Shown here: positions 7,207 to 13,753 of the stretch, piece by piece
Layout: each line of letters opens with the position of its first letter
How positions within the stretch are numbered: position 1 is the stretch's first letter
Source: Chloroflexota bacterium
GTDB taxonomy: Bacteria; Chloroflexota; Anaerolineae; Anaerolineales; DRMV01
Assembly (NCBI GenBank): GCA_013154225.1
Contig: JAADCW010000223.1
Span: forward strand, 1-18,094
Reading direction: 5' to 3'
Length of the DNA: 18,094 bases
The notes under the pieces: generated by a model
The model's database searches: none
Seen by the model: only the letters and a program-made list of their open reading frames with translations
What the model was told of the DNA's origin: nothing
Position numbers and translations under genes: made by a program

Positions 7207-7851
7207 TTACGGCGCCCATCCTGCGAGGTGGAGAAAATACCGGTGGAAGCGGGTGTCGTCGGTGAGTTCGGGATGAAAAGCCGTGGCCAGCAAATGGCCT
7301 TGTTGGGCTGCGACAATGCGTCCATCTTCCAGGGTGGCCAGCACCTCGGCAGGTGGGGTCACGCGCTCGATCAGCGGCGCCCGGATGAAGACCGCCCGGA
7401 AAGGACGATCATCGTCGGGGGCAACAACTTTGAGCGCGGGCACCGGAATATCTACTTCAAAACTGGCAACCTGACGGCCAAACGCGTTGCGCTCCACGGT
7501 GATGTCCATCAATTCCAACAAAGGCTGGTTACGGCGGGCGTCTTTGGAAAGGAAAATCGCACCCGCACACGTACCCCAGATGGCATGTTCGCGGCCAAAA
7601 GCCCGCAAGGGTTCCAAAAGGCCAAATTCCACAGCCAGTTTGCCAATGGTGGTGGATTCACCGCCAGGGATGATCAAGCCAGCCAGGCCGTCCAAATCGC
7701 TGGGCAGGCGCACTTCGCGCACGGCCACGCCCAGCCGGCGGAGCATCACTTCATGCTCCCAAAACGAGCCTTGCAAGGCCAGCACCCCCACGGTGAAGTC
7801 ACTGTGGGGGGCTGGCACTTTTTCAGGGGGAATGAGGTTAGGGGCAGGCAT
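7207..7851 (-). CDS. pdxT: Pyridoxal 5'-phosphate synthase, glutaminase subunit
   Basis: PdxT hydrolyses glutamine and channels ammonia to PdxS for deoxyxylulose-5-phosphate-independent vitamin B6 synthesis. Class-I glutaminase motifs are complete: VGVLALQGSFWEHE, PGGEST (residues 62-67), nucleophile Cys95 in WGTCAGAIFLS, and the His193/Glu195 dyad in TAFHPEL. The 214-residue product has about 20 extra residues (MPAPNLIPPEKVPAPHSDFT) compared with most PdxT, which begin near VGVLALQG. A GTG at 7791 would give the shorter protein, but neither start has a clear ribosome site. It follows pdxS after a 39-base gap that holds a heptamer repeat, and should be co-transcribed and assembled with PdxS. 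Confidence 0.96.
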   Translation of the reverse strand: MPAPNLIPPEKVPAPHSDFTVGVLALQGSFWEHEVMLRRLGVAVREVRLPSDLDGLAGLIIPGGESTTIGKLAVEFGLLEPLRAFGREHAIWGTCAGAIFLSKDARRNQPLLELMDITVERNAFGRQVASFEVDIPVPALKVVAPDDDRPFRAVFIRAPLIERVTPPAEVLATLEDGRIVAAQQGHLLATAFHPELTDDTRFHRYFLHLAGWAP

Positions 7852-7857
7852 AGCGTT

Positions 7858-7892
7858 GCGAATAGCGAATCGAGAATTGCGAATGGCAAATT
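7858..7892. repeat. Degenerate tandem heptamer repeat, consensus GCGAATN, five units
   Basis: Five back-to-back 7-base units fill the pdxS-pdxT gap: GCGAATA, GCGAATC, GAGAATT, GCGAATG, GCAAATT. The last unit runs into the pdxS stop codon. The stretch is AT-richer than its surroundings and resembles the short tandem heptamers seen in intergenic DNA of several bacterial genomes. Confidence 0.75.
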
Positions 7893-8778
7893 ACCAGCCG
7901 CGGCCAGCAAGGCGGGCGTCTTCGGGCAGATCCGCGGCCTGCAGGCCACGCATGGGTTCACCCAAACCCTTGCTGATTTCGGCCAAAACCGCGGGGTCGT
8001 TGTAGTGGGTCACTGCTTTCACGATAGCCGCGGCGCGCTTGGGCGGGTCTTCGGATTTGAAAATGCCGGAACCCACAAAGATGCCGTCCATGCCGAGTTG
8101 CATCATCAGTGCGGCGTCGGCAGGGGTGGCAATGCCGCCCGCAGCGAAGTTCACCACGGGCAAGCGGCCCAGTTCCTTGACCTCGCGCACCAGATCCAGG
8201 GGCGCGCCGATTTCTTTGGCGTAGGTGTAGAGTTCCTCGTCGGCCATGGTCTTCAGCCGCCGAATTTCACCCAACACCGCGCGGGCGTGCCGCACGGCTT
8301 CCACCACGTCGCCGGTGCCAGCCTCACCTTTGGTGCGGATCATGGCCGCGCCTTCGGCAATGCGGCGCAGGGCTTCGCCCAGGTTGCGCGCGCCGCACAC
8401 AAAGGGCACCTTGAACTGGTGTTTGTCAATGTGGTGCTCTTCATCCGCGGGAGTGAGCACCTCGGATTCGTCAATGTAATCCACGCCAATGGCTTCCAGA
8501 ATTTGGGCTTCCACAAAATGCCCAATCCGCACCTTGGCCATCACGGGGATGCTGACCGCATCCATGATTTTGAGGATCAATTCGGGATCGCTCATGCGGG
8601 CAACGCCGCCTTGTTTGCGAATATCCGCGGGGACGCGTTCCAGCGCCATGACGGCCACGGCGCCCGCATCCTCAGCAATTTTGGCCTGTTCAGGCGTGAC
8701 CACGTCCATAATCACGCCGCCTTTGAGCATCTGCGCCAGGCCAACTTTGACTTTGTACGAAGCAGTTTGGGCTTCCAT
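7891..8778 (-). CDS. pdxS: Pyridoxal 5'-phosphate synthase, synthase subunit
   Basis: PdxS condenses ribose 5-phosphate, glyceraldehyde 3-phosphate and ammonia into pyridoxal phosphate, working as a dodecamer with PdxT. The 295-residue protein has full family length and the key residues: Asp25 (GGVIMDVV), the Schiff-base lysine Lys82 (VMAKVRIGHFVEAQ), Lys150 (MIRTKGEAGTGD) and the phosphate-binding NFAAGGIATPADAALMM and FVGSGIF segments. The start at 8778 has a strong ribosome site, GGAGGT, about 6 bases upstream. It is the first gene of a five-gene operon and has an extended -10 promoter flanked by an inverted repeat. Confidence 0.98.
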   Translation of the reverse strand: MEAQTASYKVKVGLAQMLKGGVIMDVVTPEQAKIAEDAGAVAVMALERVPADIRKQGGVARMSDPELILKIMDAVSIPVMAKVRIGHFVEAQILEAIGVDYIDESEVLTPADEEHHIDKHQFKVPFVCGARNLGEALRRIAEGAAMIRTKGEAGTGDVVEAVRHARAVLGEIRRLKTMADEELYTYAKEIGAPLDLVREVKELGRLPVVNFAAGGIATPADAALMMQLGMDGIFVGSGIFKSEDPPKRAAAIVKAVTHYNDPAVLAEISKGLGEPMRGLQAADLPEDARLAGRGW

Positions 8779-8814
8779 TTTAGACCTCCGAGAACAGCCA
8801 TCCAGGGCTGAAAA

Positions 8815-8849
8815 GGCTACCTTGCGCTTTTTATTCTAACACGGTAGCC
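8815..8849. promoter_or_regulatory. Inverted repeat GGCTACC / GGTAGCC bracketing the pdxS promoter (candidate operator)
   Basis: Two perfect 7-base arms, 8815-8821 and 8843-8849, are separated by 21 bases that contain the pdxS -10 box and predicted start site. One arm lies upstream of the start, so it cannot be only an mRNA hairpin. An operator for a dimeric regulator is plausible but unproven. Confidence 0.4.
8833..8841 (-). promoter_or_regulatory. Extended -10 promoter of pdxS
   Basis: On the minus strand TGT precedes TAGAAT (TGn extended -10), predicting a start near 8826 and a leader of about 48 nt carrying GGAGGT. No good -35 box is seen at normal spacing. Confidence 0.5.
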
Positions 8850-8953
8850 GTTCCTTGCCCACAAAACGATTAGCGTTTGGTGGAAGGCTTGCGCACTTTG
8901 CCTTCCTTTTATACTTTCAGCACATCTCACACAGCCGCAAACCCTATGCAAGC

Positions 8954-8985
8954 AAAAAGCCTGCTGAGGAACCAGCAGGCTTTTT
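8954..8985. terminator. Intrinsic terminator after rpoD
   Basis: A 13-bp perfect stem, AAAAAGCCTGCTG with CAGCAGGCTTTTT, and a 6-base loop (AGGAAC on plus). On the minus strand it follows the rpoD stop by 28 bases and ends in a run of five T. It is symmetrical, so it could act in both directions. Confidence 0.92.
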
Positions 8986-9013
8986 CGGAACCCAGGCTGT
9001 TCGTTGTCGTTCC

Positions 9014-10459
9014 TCATTCCAAATAATCTCGCAAATGGCGGCTGTAAGAGGGGTGACGCAGTTTGCGCAGGGCTTTGGCTTCGATCTGACGCACCCGCTC
9101 ACGGGTGACGTTGAAGTAGCGCCCCACTTCTTCCAATGTGTGCGATTTGCCATCGAGCAGGCCAAAACGCAGTTCCAACACCTGCCGTTCGCGTTCGGTC
9201 AGCGCGGCCAAAACGTTCTGCACCTGCTCTTTCAGCATCTCTCGCGTTGCCTGGTCCATGGGGCGCAGGGTTTCTGTATCTTCCACAAAATCGCCCAGGG
9301 CGTTGTTTTCCTCGTCGCCCATGCTGCTTTCCAGCGAAAGGGGCTCTTCGGTGGCGCGGAACACTTTGCGCACTTTGTTGGTTGCAAAACGCCAACGCTG
9401 TTGCAAATGCGGCGAAAGCGGTTTACCTTCTTTCAAGGCTTTCCGAATGGCCTCGGCTTCCTCGTCGGTGAGGAATCCGCTTTCCAGGGCAATTTCCTCC
9501 AAGGTGGGCTCCCGCCCCAGGCGCTGGGTCAAATTGCGCTGAATCTTCCGCAGTTTTTGCCACGATTCGATCATGTGCACCGGCACCCGAATGGTGCGGG
9601 CTTGTTCGGCAATGGCACGGGTCACGGCCTGCCGAATCCACCACGTGGCATAAGTGCTGAACTTGTACCCGCGGGCAGGGTCAAATTTATCAATTGCCCG
9701 CAAAAGCCCCAGATTCCCTTCTTGGATAAGGTCCAACAAAGGTACCCCACGGTCCACATAACGCTTGGCCACACTCACTACCAAACGCAAGTTGGAGCGG
9801 ATAAGCGCGGTGCGAGCGGCCTCGGCTCGGCTGGCAATGGCCGCGAGCTCTGCTCGCAAAACTTCATCATCGGGCAGATAACGGCGGAAGGTGCGCTCTG
9901 AGGGCATACGCTCGTTGCGATTGTAAAAATCCACCAGCCGATCAGCCACCTCTGAGGGTAGGGCATACACCGCGGTAAACACCGCGACCACCTGCGCGGC
10001 CACGCCATCCCAAAACGGATCTTTGCCCCAAGAGCCGTTGTTGAGATACGCGCGCACATACGACGGGGTATCGCTCTGCCAGGTCTGGTGGAGCATTTGA
10101 GCTTCGGCAGTCAGCAGTGCAAAGTCGGGCGGGTCACAACCCCAGCGGGCCACATCTTCCAGCGCACGCTGCCAGGCTGTGACCATCTCGGTATAAAGCG
10201 CACAATACAACCGCCGCGGGGTGGTTTCCCCTTGGCCGCGCGCTTTGGGGTGCGCTTGCAGCCACTGCACCCGCTTGTGCGCGGCAATCATGGTCGCCAG
10301 CCAGAATTCCTGATCGGCGGTGAGCAACTTGGCCTGGCCGATTTCCCGCAAGTAGAGATACACCGGATCGCTCTCTACCTCGTCCCCCCAACCGCGGGCA
10401 TAGGCTTCTTCCGCGGCCAAATCTTCGGCTGTGGGTTCCAGAACGTCATCCGTGGTCAT
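9014..10459 (-). CDS. rpoD: RNA polymerase primary sigma factor (sigma-70, RpoD/SigA)
   Basis: The 481-residue protein carries region 1.2 (DPVYLYLREIGQAKLLT, about 31-47), a non-conserved spacer (about 65-205) and region 2 (about 215-295) with AKRYVDRGVPLLDLIQEGNLGLLRAIDKF split over 2.1-2.2 and YKFSTYATWWIRQAVTRAI for 2.3-2.4. Regions 3.0/3.1 and 3.2 follow (about 296-400), then region 4 (405-475) with LTERERQVLELRFGL and the helix-turn-helix TLEEVGRYFNVTRERVRQIE. Region 1.1 is absent or very short. About 29 extra residues, rich in Lys/Arg, sit in region 3.1 between the EEIA helix and KVRKVFRATEEPLSLE. The ATG at 10459 is preferred over a TTG at 10471. The gene follows dnaG after 21 bases, as in the macromolecular-synthesis operon, and ends at a strong terminator. 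It should direct housekeeping transcription. Confidence 0.95.
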   Translation of the reverse strand: MTTDDVLEPTAEDLAAEEAYARGWGDEVESDPVYLYLREIGQAKLLTADQEFWLATMIAAHKRVQWLQAHPKARGQGETTPRRLYCALYTEMVTAWQRALEDVARWGCDPPDFALLTAEAQMLHQTWQSDTPSYVRAYLNNGSWGKDPFWDGVAAQVVAVFTAVYALPSEVADRLVDFYNRNERMPSERTFRRYLPDDEVLRAELAAIASRAEAARTALIRSNLRLVVSVAKRYVDRGVPLLDLIQEGNLGLLRAIDKFDPARGYKFSTYATWWIRQAVTRAIAEQARTIRVPVHMIESWQKLRKIQRNLTQRLGREPTLEEIALESGFLTDEEAEAIRKALKEGKPLSPHLQQRWRFATNKVRKVFRATEEPLSLESSMGDEENNALGDFVEDTETLRPMDQATREMLKEQVQNVLAALTERERQVLELRFGLLDGKSHTLEEVGRYFNVTRERVRQIEAKALRKLRHPSYSRHLRDYLE

Positions 10460-10480
10460 AGCAACTCTCAAAAATAGGCG

Positions 10481-12415
10481 TCAAGCGCCCAGGGGCAAGG
10501 TGGGGCGAAGGCCCGCTTTTGAAGCTTTGTCCAACAACACCCGCTGGCGTAACGCGTCGCGCAAACGCCGCTGGTAAAGGTGTAACTGAGGGTCTTTTTG
10601 CCGTTCGGCTTCGGCAATCAAAAACTGCAATTGTGCCAAATCCTGCTTGAGGCGTTCCAGCCGCAAGCGTACCACCGTGCGGAACAACTCTTCAGCCCAA
10701 TGGTCAGGCTGTTGGGCAATCTCAGCGGTTTCTGCCAGGCAACGGTCGGCTTCCTCTTGCAAGGGCAGGGGCAAACGGGCCTGGACATCATCTTCAGGCT
10801 CGCGCTGTTCCTGCTCAACCGCGGCTTCCAGGGCTTTGAAAATGGCCTGTTGGGCCGCGGTGGGGAAGTCGTCGGCCTGCAAGGGGGGCAGTTCGTAAAA
10901 CCGCAGGGCGCGATCAATCCGAAAGCGCAGGTGCGGATCCCGCAGAAGGAGCCCCAACGCGCGCAGGGCCAAACGCTCGATCAAGGGCGTCACGCCCCGC
11001 TGACGGGGGGAAGCAGGCTTGGGTTGGGAAGAACGCGGCTGCGCCTGCCGAGCAGGCGTTCTCACCGGACGCCGTCGGCGCCGCGCAGGCGGTTTCCATG
11101 CCAGCAGGGTATCTTCATCCACCCGCAGAAGGGCCGAAAGTTTCTGCAGGTAGGTCTTTTGCTCGATAGGGTTAGCCACCTCGTAAATCAGGGGCAAAAT
11201 CTGCTCTGCGAGGTCGGCTTTGGCTTTGGGGTCGTCCAGGTCCATCTCCGCGGCCAGGGTGTGCATGATGAAAAGGATGATGGGCTGGGCAGAAGCCAGA
11301 ATGCGTTCCCATGCCGCGGGGTCGGCCAGGGCGATTTCGTCGGGATCTTTGCCTTCGGGCAACAGTGCCACCCGCAGGTCGGCTTTCAGACGATTTTCCT
11401 GCCGCAAAAGGCCGTGGGGGTCAAAGCGAAAGCCGTCGGCTTCCTTCAGTGCATCGCGAGCGACGTCCATGCTGCGCAGGGTTGCACGGATGCCCGCGGG
11501 GTCGGGGTCGAGGGCCAGCACCATGTGGCGGGTGTAGCGTTTGAGGGTACGCAGTTGGCCTTCGTTGAGGGCCACGCCCATGGGTGAAACCGCGTTGGGG
11601 AAGCCGGCCTGGTAAAGACCGATGACGTCCATATAGCCTTCCACAATGACCACCTGGTCGCGCTCGCGGATGGCTTTTGCGGCCTTATCCAGACCGTAGA
11701 GCAGGCGGCTTTTGTCAAAAATCTCGGTTTGAGGCGAGTTGAGGTATTTGGGCACCCCGTCGGGGTCGAGGGTGCGCGCGCCAAAGCCCACGGCACGGCC
11801 GCGGGCGTCGCGGATGGGGAACATCACCCGATGGCGGAAGCGATCGTAAATGCGGCCGTTGTCGCGACGGGTGAGCAAACCCACGGCCAGCAAGTCGTCG
11901 TCAGTGTAGCCTTTGTTGGTGAAGTACGCGCGTGCGGCTTCCCACGCGTTGGGTGCGTAGCCCAGGCCAAAGGCTTCGATGGTCTCATCGGTGAGGCCGC
12001 GTTTGTGGAGATAATCCAGCGCCTGTTTGCCCGCGGGGGTGCGCAGATGATGGCGGTAGAAGACCACGGCCTCTTCCATCAAATCGTAAAGACGCTGATG
12101 CGCCTCCCGCTGGGCCGCGTCTTCAGGCCGTCGCGGCTCCAAAGTCACACCCGCGCGCTCGGCCAAATGCTCCAGCGCCTGGCGGAAATCCCACCCTTCA
12201 CGCTTCATCACAAACGTGAAGATGTCACCGCCTTCGTTGCAGCCAAAGCAACGCCACGTGCCCGTCTCTGGGAAAACCACAAACGCGGGCGTGCGCTTGT
12301 TATCGTGGAACGGGCAGAAGCCAATGTAGTTTTTGCCCGTTTTGCGCAAGTCCACGGTTTCAGAGACGATATCCACAATATCAAGGCGGTTCTTGATTTC
12401 CTCTACCGGATCCAT
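10481..12415 (-). CDS. dnaG: DNA primase
   Basis: DnaG makes RNA primers at the replication fork. The 644-residue protein has the CHC2 zinc-binding domain at 1-100 with Cys34, His37, Cys56 and Cys59 (GFCPFH and WRCFGC). The catalytic core includes VGFGARTL and PKYLNSPQT. The Toprim domain has Glu259 (VIVEGYMDV) and Asp303/Asp305 (LALDPDPAGIR). A long basic Pro/Arg/Gln linker at about 450-475 leads to a helical C-terminal domain expected to contact the DnaB helicase. The ATG at 12415 follows AGGTGA by 4 bases. It forms an operon with rpoD, while the usual third partner, rpsU, is not present. A TATAAT box lies 33-38 bases upstream. Confidence 0.97.
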   Translation of the reverse strand: MDPVEEIKNRLDIVDIVSETVDLRKTGKNYIGFCPFHDNKRTPAFVVFPETGTWRCFGCNEGGDIFTFVMKREGWDFRQALEHLAERAGVTLEPRRPEDAAQREAHQRLYDLMEEAVVFYRHHLRTPAGKQALDYLHKRGLTDETIEAFGLGYAPNAWEAARAYFTNKGYTDDDLLAVGLLTRRDNGRIYDRFRHRVMFPIRDARGRAVGFGARTLDPDGVPKYLNSPQTEIFDKSRLLYGLDKAAKAIRERDQVVIVEGYMDVIGLYQAGFPNAVSPMGVALNEGQLRTLKRYTRHMVLALDPDPAGIRATLRSMDVARDALKEADGFRFDPHGLLRQENRLKADLRVALLPEGKDPDEIALADPAAWERILASAQPIILFIMHTLAAEMDLDDPKAKADLAEQILPLIYEVANPIEQKTYLQKLSALLRVDEDTLLAWKPPARRRRRPVRTPARQAQPRSSQPKPASPRQRGVTPLIERLALRALGLLLRDPHLRFRIDRALRFYELPPLQADDFPTAAQQAIFKALEAAVEQEQREPEDDVQARLPLPLQEEADRCLAETAEIAQQPDHWAEELFRTVVRLRLERLKQDLAQLQFLIAEAERQKDPQLHLYQRRLRDALRQRVLLDKASKAGLRPTLPLGA

Positions 12416-12447
12416 CGGTCACCTAAAAAGCGCAGAAGCATGTTGTG

Positions 12448-12453
12448 ATTATA
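12448..12453 (-). promoter_or_regulatory. -10 box for dnaG-rpoD operon
   Basis: A consensus TATAAT on the minus strand gives a predicted start near 12441 and a leader of about 26 nt containing AGGTGA. The small palindrome CACG-T-CGTG abuts it upstream (12454-12462). No clear -35 box is seen. Read-through from the phosphodiesterase gene is also possible, because no terminator separates them. Confidence 0.55.
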
Positions 12454-12487
12454 CACGTCGTGCCTGCCGAACGCGGTGAGATCGCGA

Positions 12488-12994
12488 TTATTGCCCTGAA
12501 GAAGCGACCTCTATCCATGTGACCTGGCCGGTTTCCGTGTCAACCAGCGCGCATGTTGCCCGGCCAGTCAGCACGCCGGTGAGTTCGCCAGGGTTGAGCA
12601 ACAACGTGCGCCCCTGGCGGGCTTCATAAGCCTGATGATCATGGCCGTAGCACACCAAATCGTGCTGTTGCGCCGCGGCCACTGCTCGCGCCACTTCAGG
12701 ATAGTGGCTCATGGCAATGCGGAAGCCGTCAATTTCAAAATCGGCAAACTCGCCGTGCAAAGTCACATTGCCGGCCTGCGCGGCAACAGCGGCCAACATC
12801 CGCCGATCGCCATCGTTGTTGCCCCATACCACGTGCACCGGCTTGCCTTCCACCCCTGCGGCCAATCGTTTGAGGGTAAAAGGCGAACAAAAATCGCCGC
12901 AGTGCAACACCGCATCGGCTTCCCGCAGGTGCGGCAAAGCCAGATTGAGATGATGCAGGTTGTCGTGGGTATCGCTCACAATGGCCAATTTCAT
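12488..12994 (-). CDS. YfcE/MJ0936-family metallophosphoesterase (phosphodiesterase)
   Basis: This 168-residue calcineurin-like enzyme has the full small-family motif set: Asp8 and His10 (SDTHDN), Asp34 (HCGDF), GNND at 58-61, His97 (MSHYPE) and GHDH at 117-120, followed by NPGELTG. Members bind two metal ions (often Mn) and hydrolyse phosphodiesters in vitro; the physiological substrate is generally unknown. The start at 12994 has a strong AGGAGGTG 6 bases upstream. It is divergent from hpf and lies 72 bases upstream of dnaG on the same strand. Confidence 0.93.
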   Translation of the reverse strand: MKLAIVSDTHDNLHHLNLALPHLREADAVLHCGDFCSPFTLKRLAAGVEGKPVHVVWGNNDGDRRMLAAVAAQAGNVTLHGEFADFEIDGFRIAMSHYPEVARAVAAAQQHDLVCYGHDHQAYEARQGRTLLLNPGELTGVLTGRATCALVDTETGQVTWIEVASSGQ

Positions 12995-13024
12995 CTTCCA
13001 CCTCCTGCGCAGGGGACTGGAGCA

Positions 13025-13033
13025 AGTTTAGCA
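13025..13033 (-). promoter_or_regulatory. Extended -10 promoter of the phosphodiesterase gene
   Basis: Minus-strand TGC followed by TAAACT, within ATGTGCTAAACT. The predicted start is near 13018, giving a leader of about 24 nt with AGGAGGTG. It mirrors the divergent hpf promoter: TAGCACAT (13029-13036) and ATGTGCTA (13067-13074) are exact inverted copies. Confidence 0.5.
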
Positions 13034-13069
13034 CATTCGGCAAACACTCAGGCATATTTAACCATGATG

Positions 13070-13078
13070 TGCTAATAT
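13070..13078 (+). promoter_or_regulatory. Extended -10 promoter of hpf
   Basis: TGC followed by TAATAT, within ATGTGCTAATAT. The predicted start is near 13085, about 39 nt before the ATG. No -35 box matches at normal spacing. Confidence 0.55.
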
Positions 13079-13123
13079 AAAAGTGAAGATGCCCGTCCGT
13101 TTTCCGGCCAACAAGGAGGTTCT

Positions 13124-13672
13124 ATGAGCGCCGAGATAGAAATCTTTACGAAGAACCTGGAATTGACCGACCATTTGCGAGAGTATGTCGAAAAGAAAGT
13201 GCCCAAACTTACGCGCTACATTCGAGGCATCCAAACCACCCGCGTCGATCTCAAGCACGAACCTTCTGCTCGGAATGCGCAAGACCGCTATGTGGCGCAA
13301 ATCACAGTCCGCGGCAAACGCTTTATTCTGCGGGCAGAGGAGCGGGCTGACGACATCATCACCGCGCTCAATGCGGCTGTGGACAACATGCAGCGCCGCA
13401 TTCGGCGCTACAAAGGGCGCCACTATCGGGAACGCGGGGAAGAGGTCGCTTATGAGGCCGCGGACGCCGAACCCGAAGAGGCCGAAGCGCCGGTCATTGC
13501 ACGCCGCAAACGCTTCGCGCTCATCCCCATGGATGAACGAGAAGCCATCGAACAAATGGAAATGTTAGGGCACAGTTTCTTTATCTTCTACAATGCAGAT
13601 ACCGACGCTATCAACGTCCTCTACCGCCGTCGAGACGGCACGTATGGGCTCATTGAGCCCGAATTAGGCTAA
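13124..13672 (+). CDS. hpf: Ribosome hibernation promoting factor, long form (HPF/RaiA/YfiA)
   Basis: Long HPF binds the 30S decoding region and dimerises 70S ribosomes into inactive 100S particles during slow growth or stress. Residues 1-100 form the beta-alpha-beta-beta-beta-alpha ribosome-binding domain (IEIFTKNLELTDHLREYVE, HEPSARNAQDRYVAQITVRG, ERADDIITALNAAVDNMQ). An acidic linker covers about 104-124. The C-terminal dimerisation domain (about 128-180) contains KRFALIPMDEREAIEQM and GHSFFIFYNADTDAINVLYRR. The 182-residue length is normal for the long form. AAGGAGGT lies 5 bases before the ATG. The gene is monocistronic between its own promoter and a strong terminator. Confidence 0.97.
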   Translation: MSAEIEIFTKNLELTDHLREYVEKKVPKLTRYIRGIQTTRVDLKHEPSARNAQDRYVAQITVRGKRFILRAEERADDIITALNAAVDNMQRRIRRYKGRHYRERGEEVAYEAADAEPEEAEAPVIARRKRFALIPMDEREAIEQMEMLGHSFFIFYNADTDAINVLYRRRDGTYGLIEPELG

Positions 13673-13701
13673 AAGGTGCATCTTCTCGCAAGGTTTAGCA
13701 A

Positions 13702-13729
13702 AAAATCCCCGGCCTGTGCCGGGGATTTT
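13702..13729. terminator. Bidirectional terminator between hpf and the convergent lipoprotein gene
   Basis: A 12-bp perfect stem, AAAATCCCCGGC with GCCGGGGATTTT, and the tetraloop CTGT. T-runs occur on both strands, and it lies between two convergent genes, 29 and 24 bases from their stops. Confidence 0.93.
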
Positions 13730-13753
13730 CGATGACAGGGCATTGGGGCTGCC

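Noticed and set aside
7228..8811. Plus-strand open frame (527 codons) opposite pdxT and pdxS
   Set aside because: It spans two certain genes and their gap on the other strand; the composition is typical of an antisense artefact.
8850..8950. Possible plus-strand promoter (TTGCGC and TATACT) and small RNA before the rpoD terminator
   Set aside because: Spacing is only 15 bases and no gene or clear RNA structure follows beyond the terminator hairpin already explained by rpoD.
10598..11587. Plus-strand open frame (329 codons) opposite dnaG
   Set aside because: Antisense shadow of DnaG with no ribosome site or domain.
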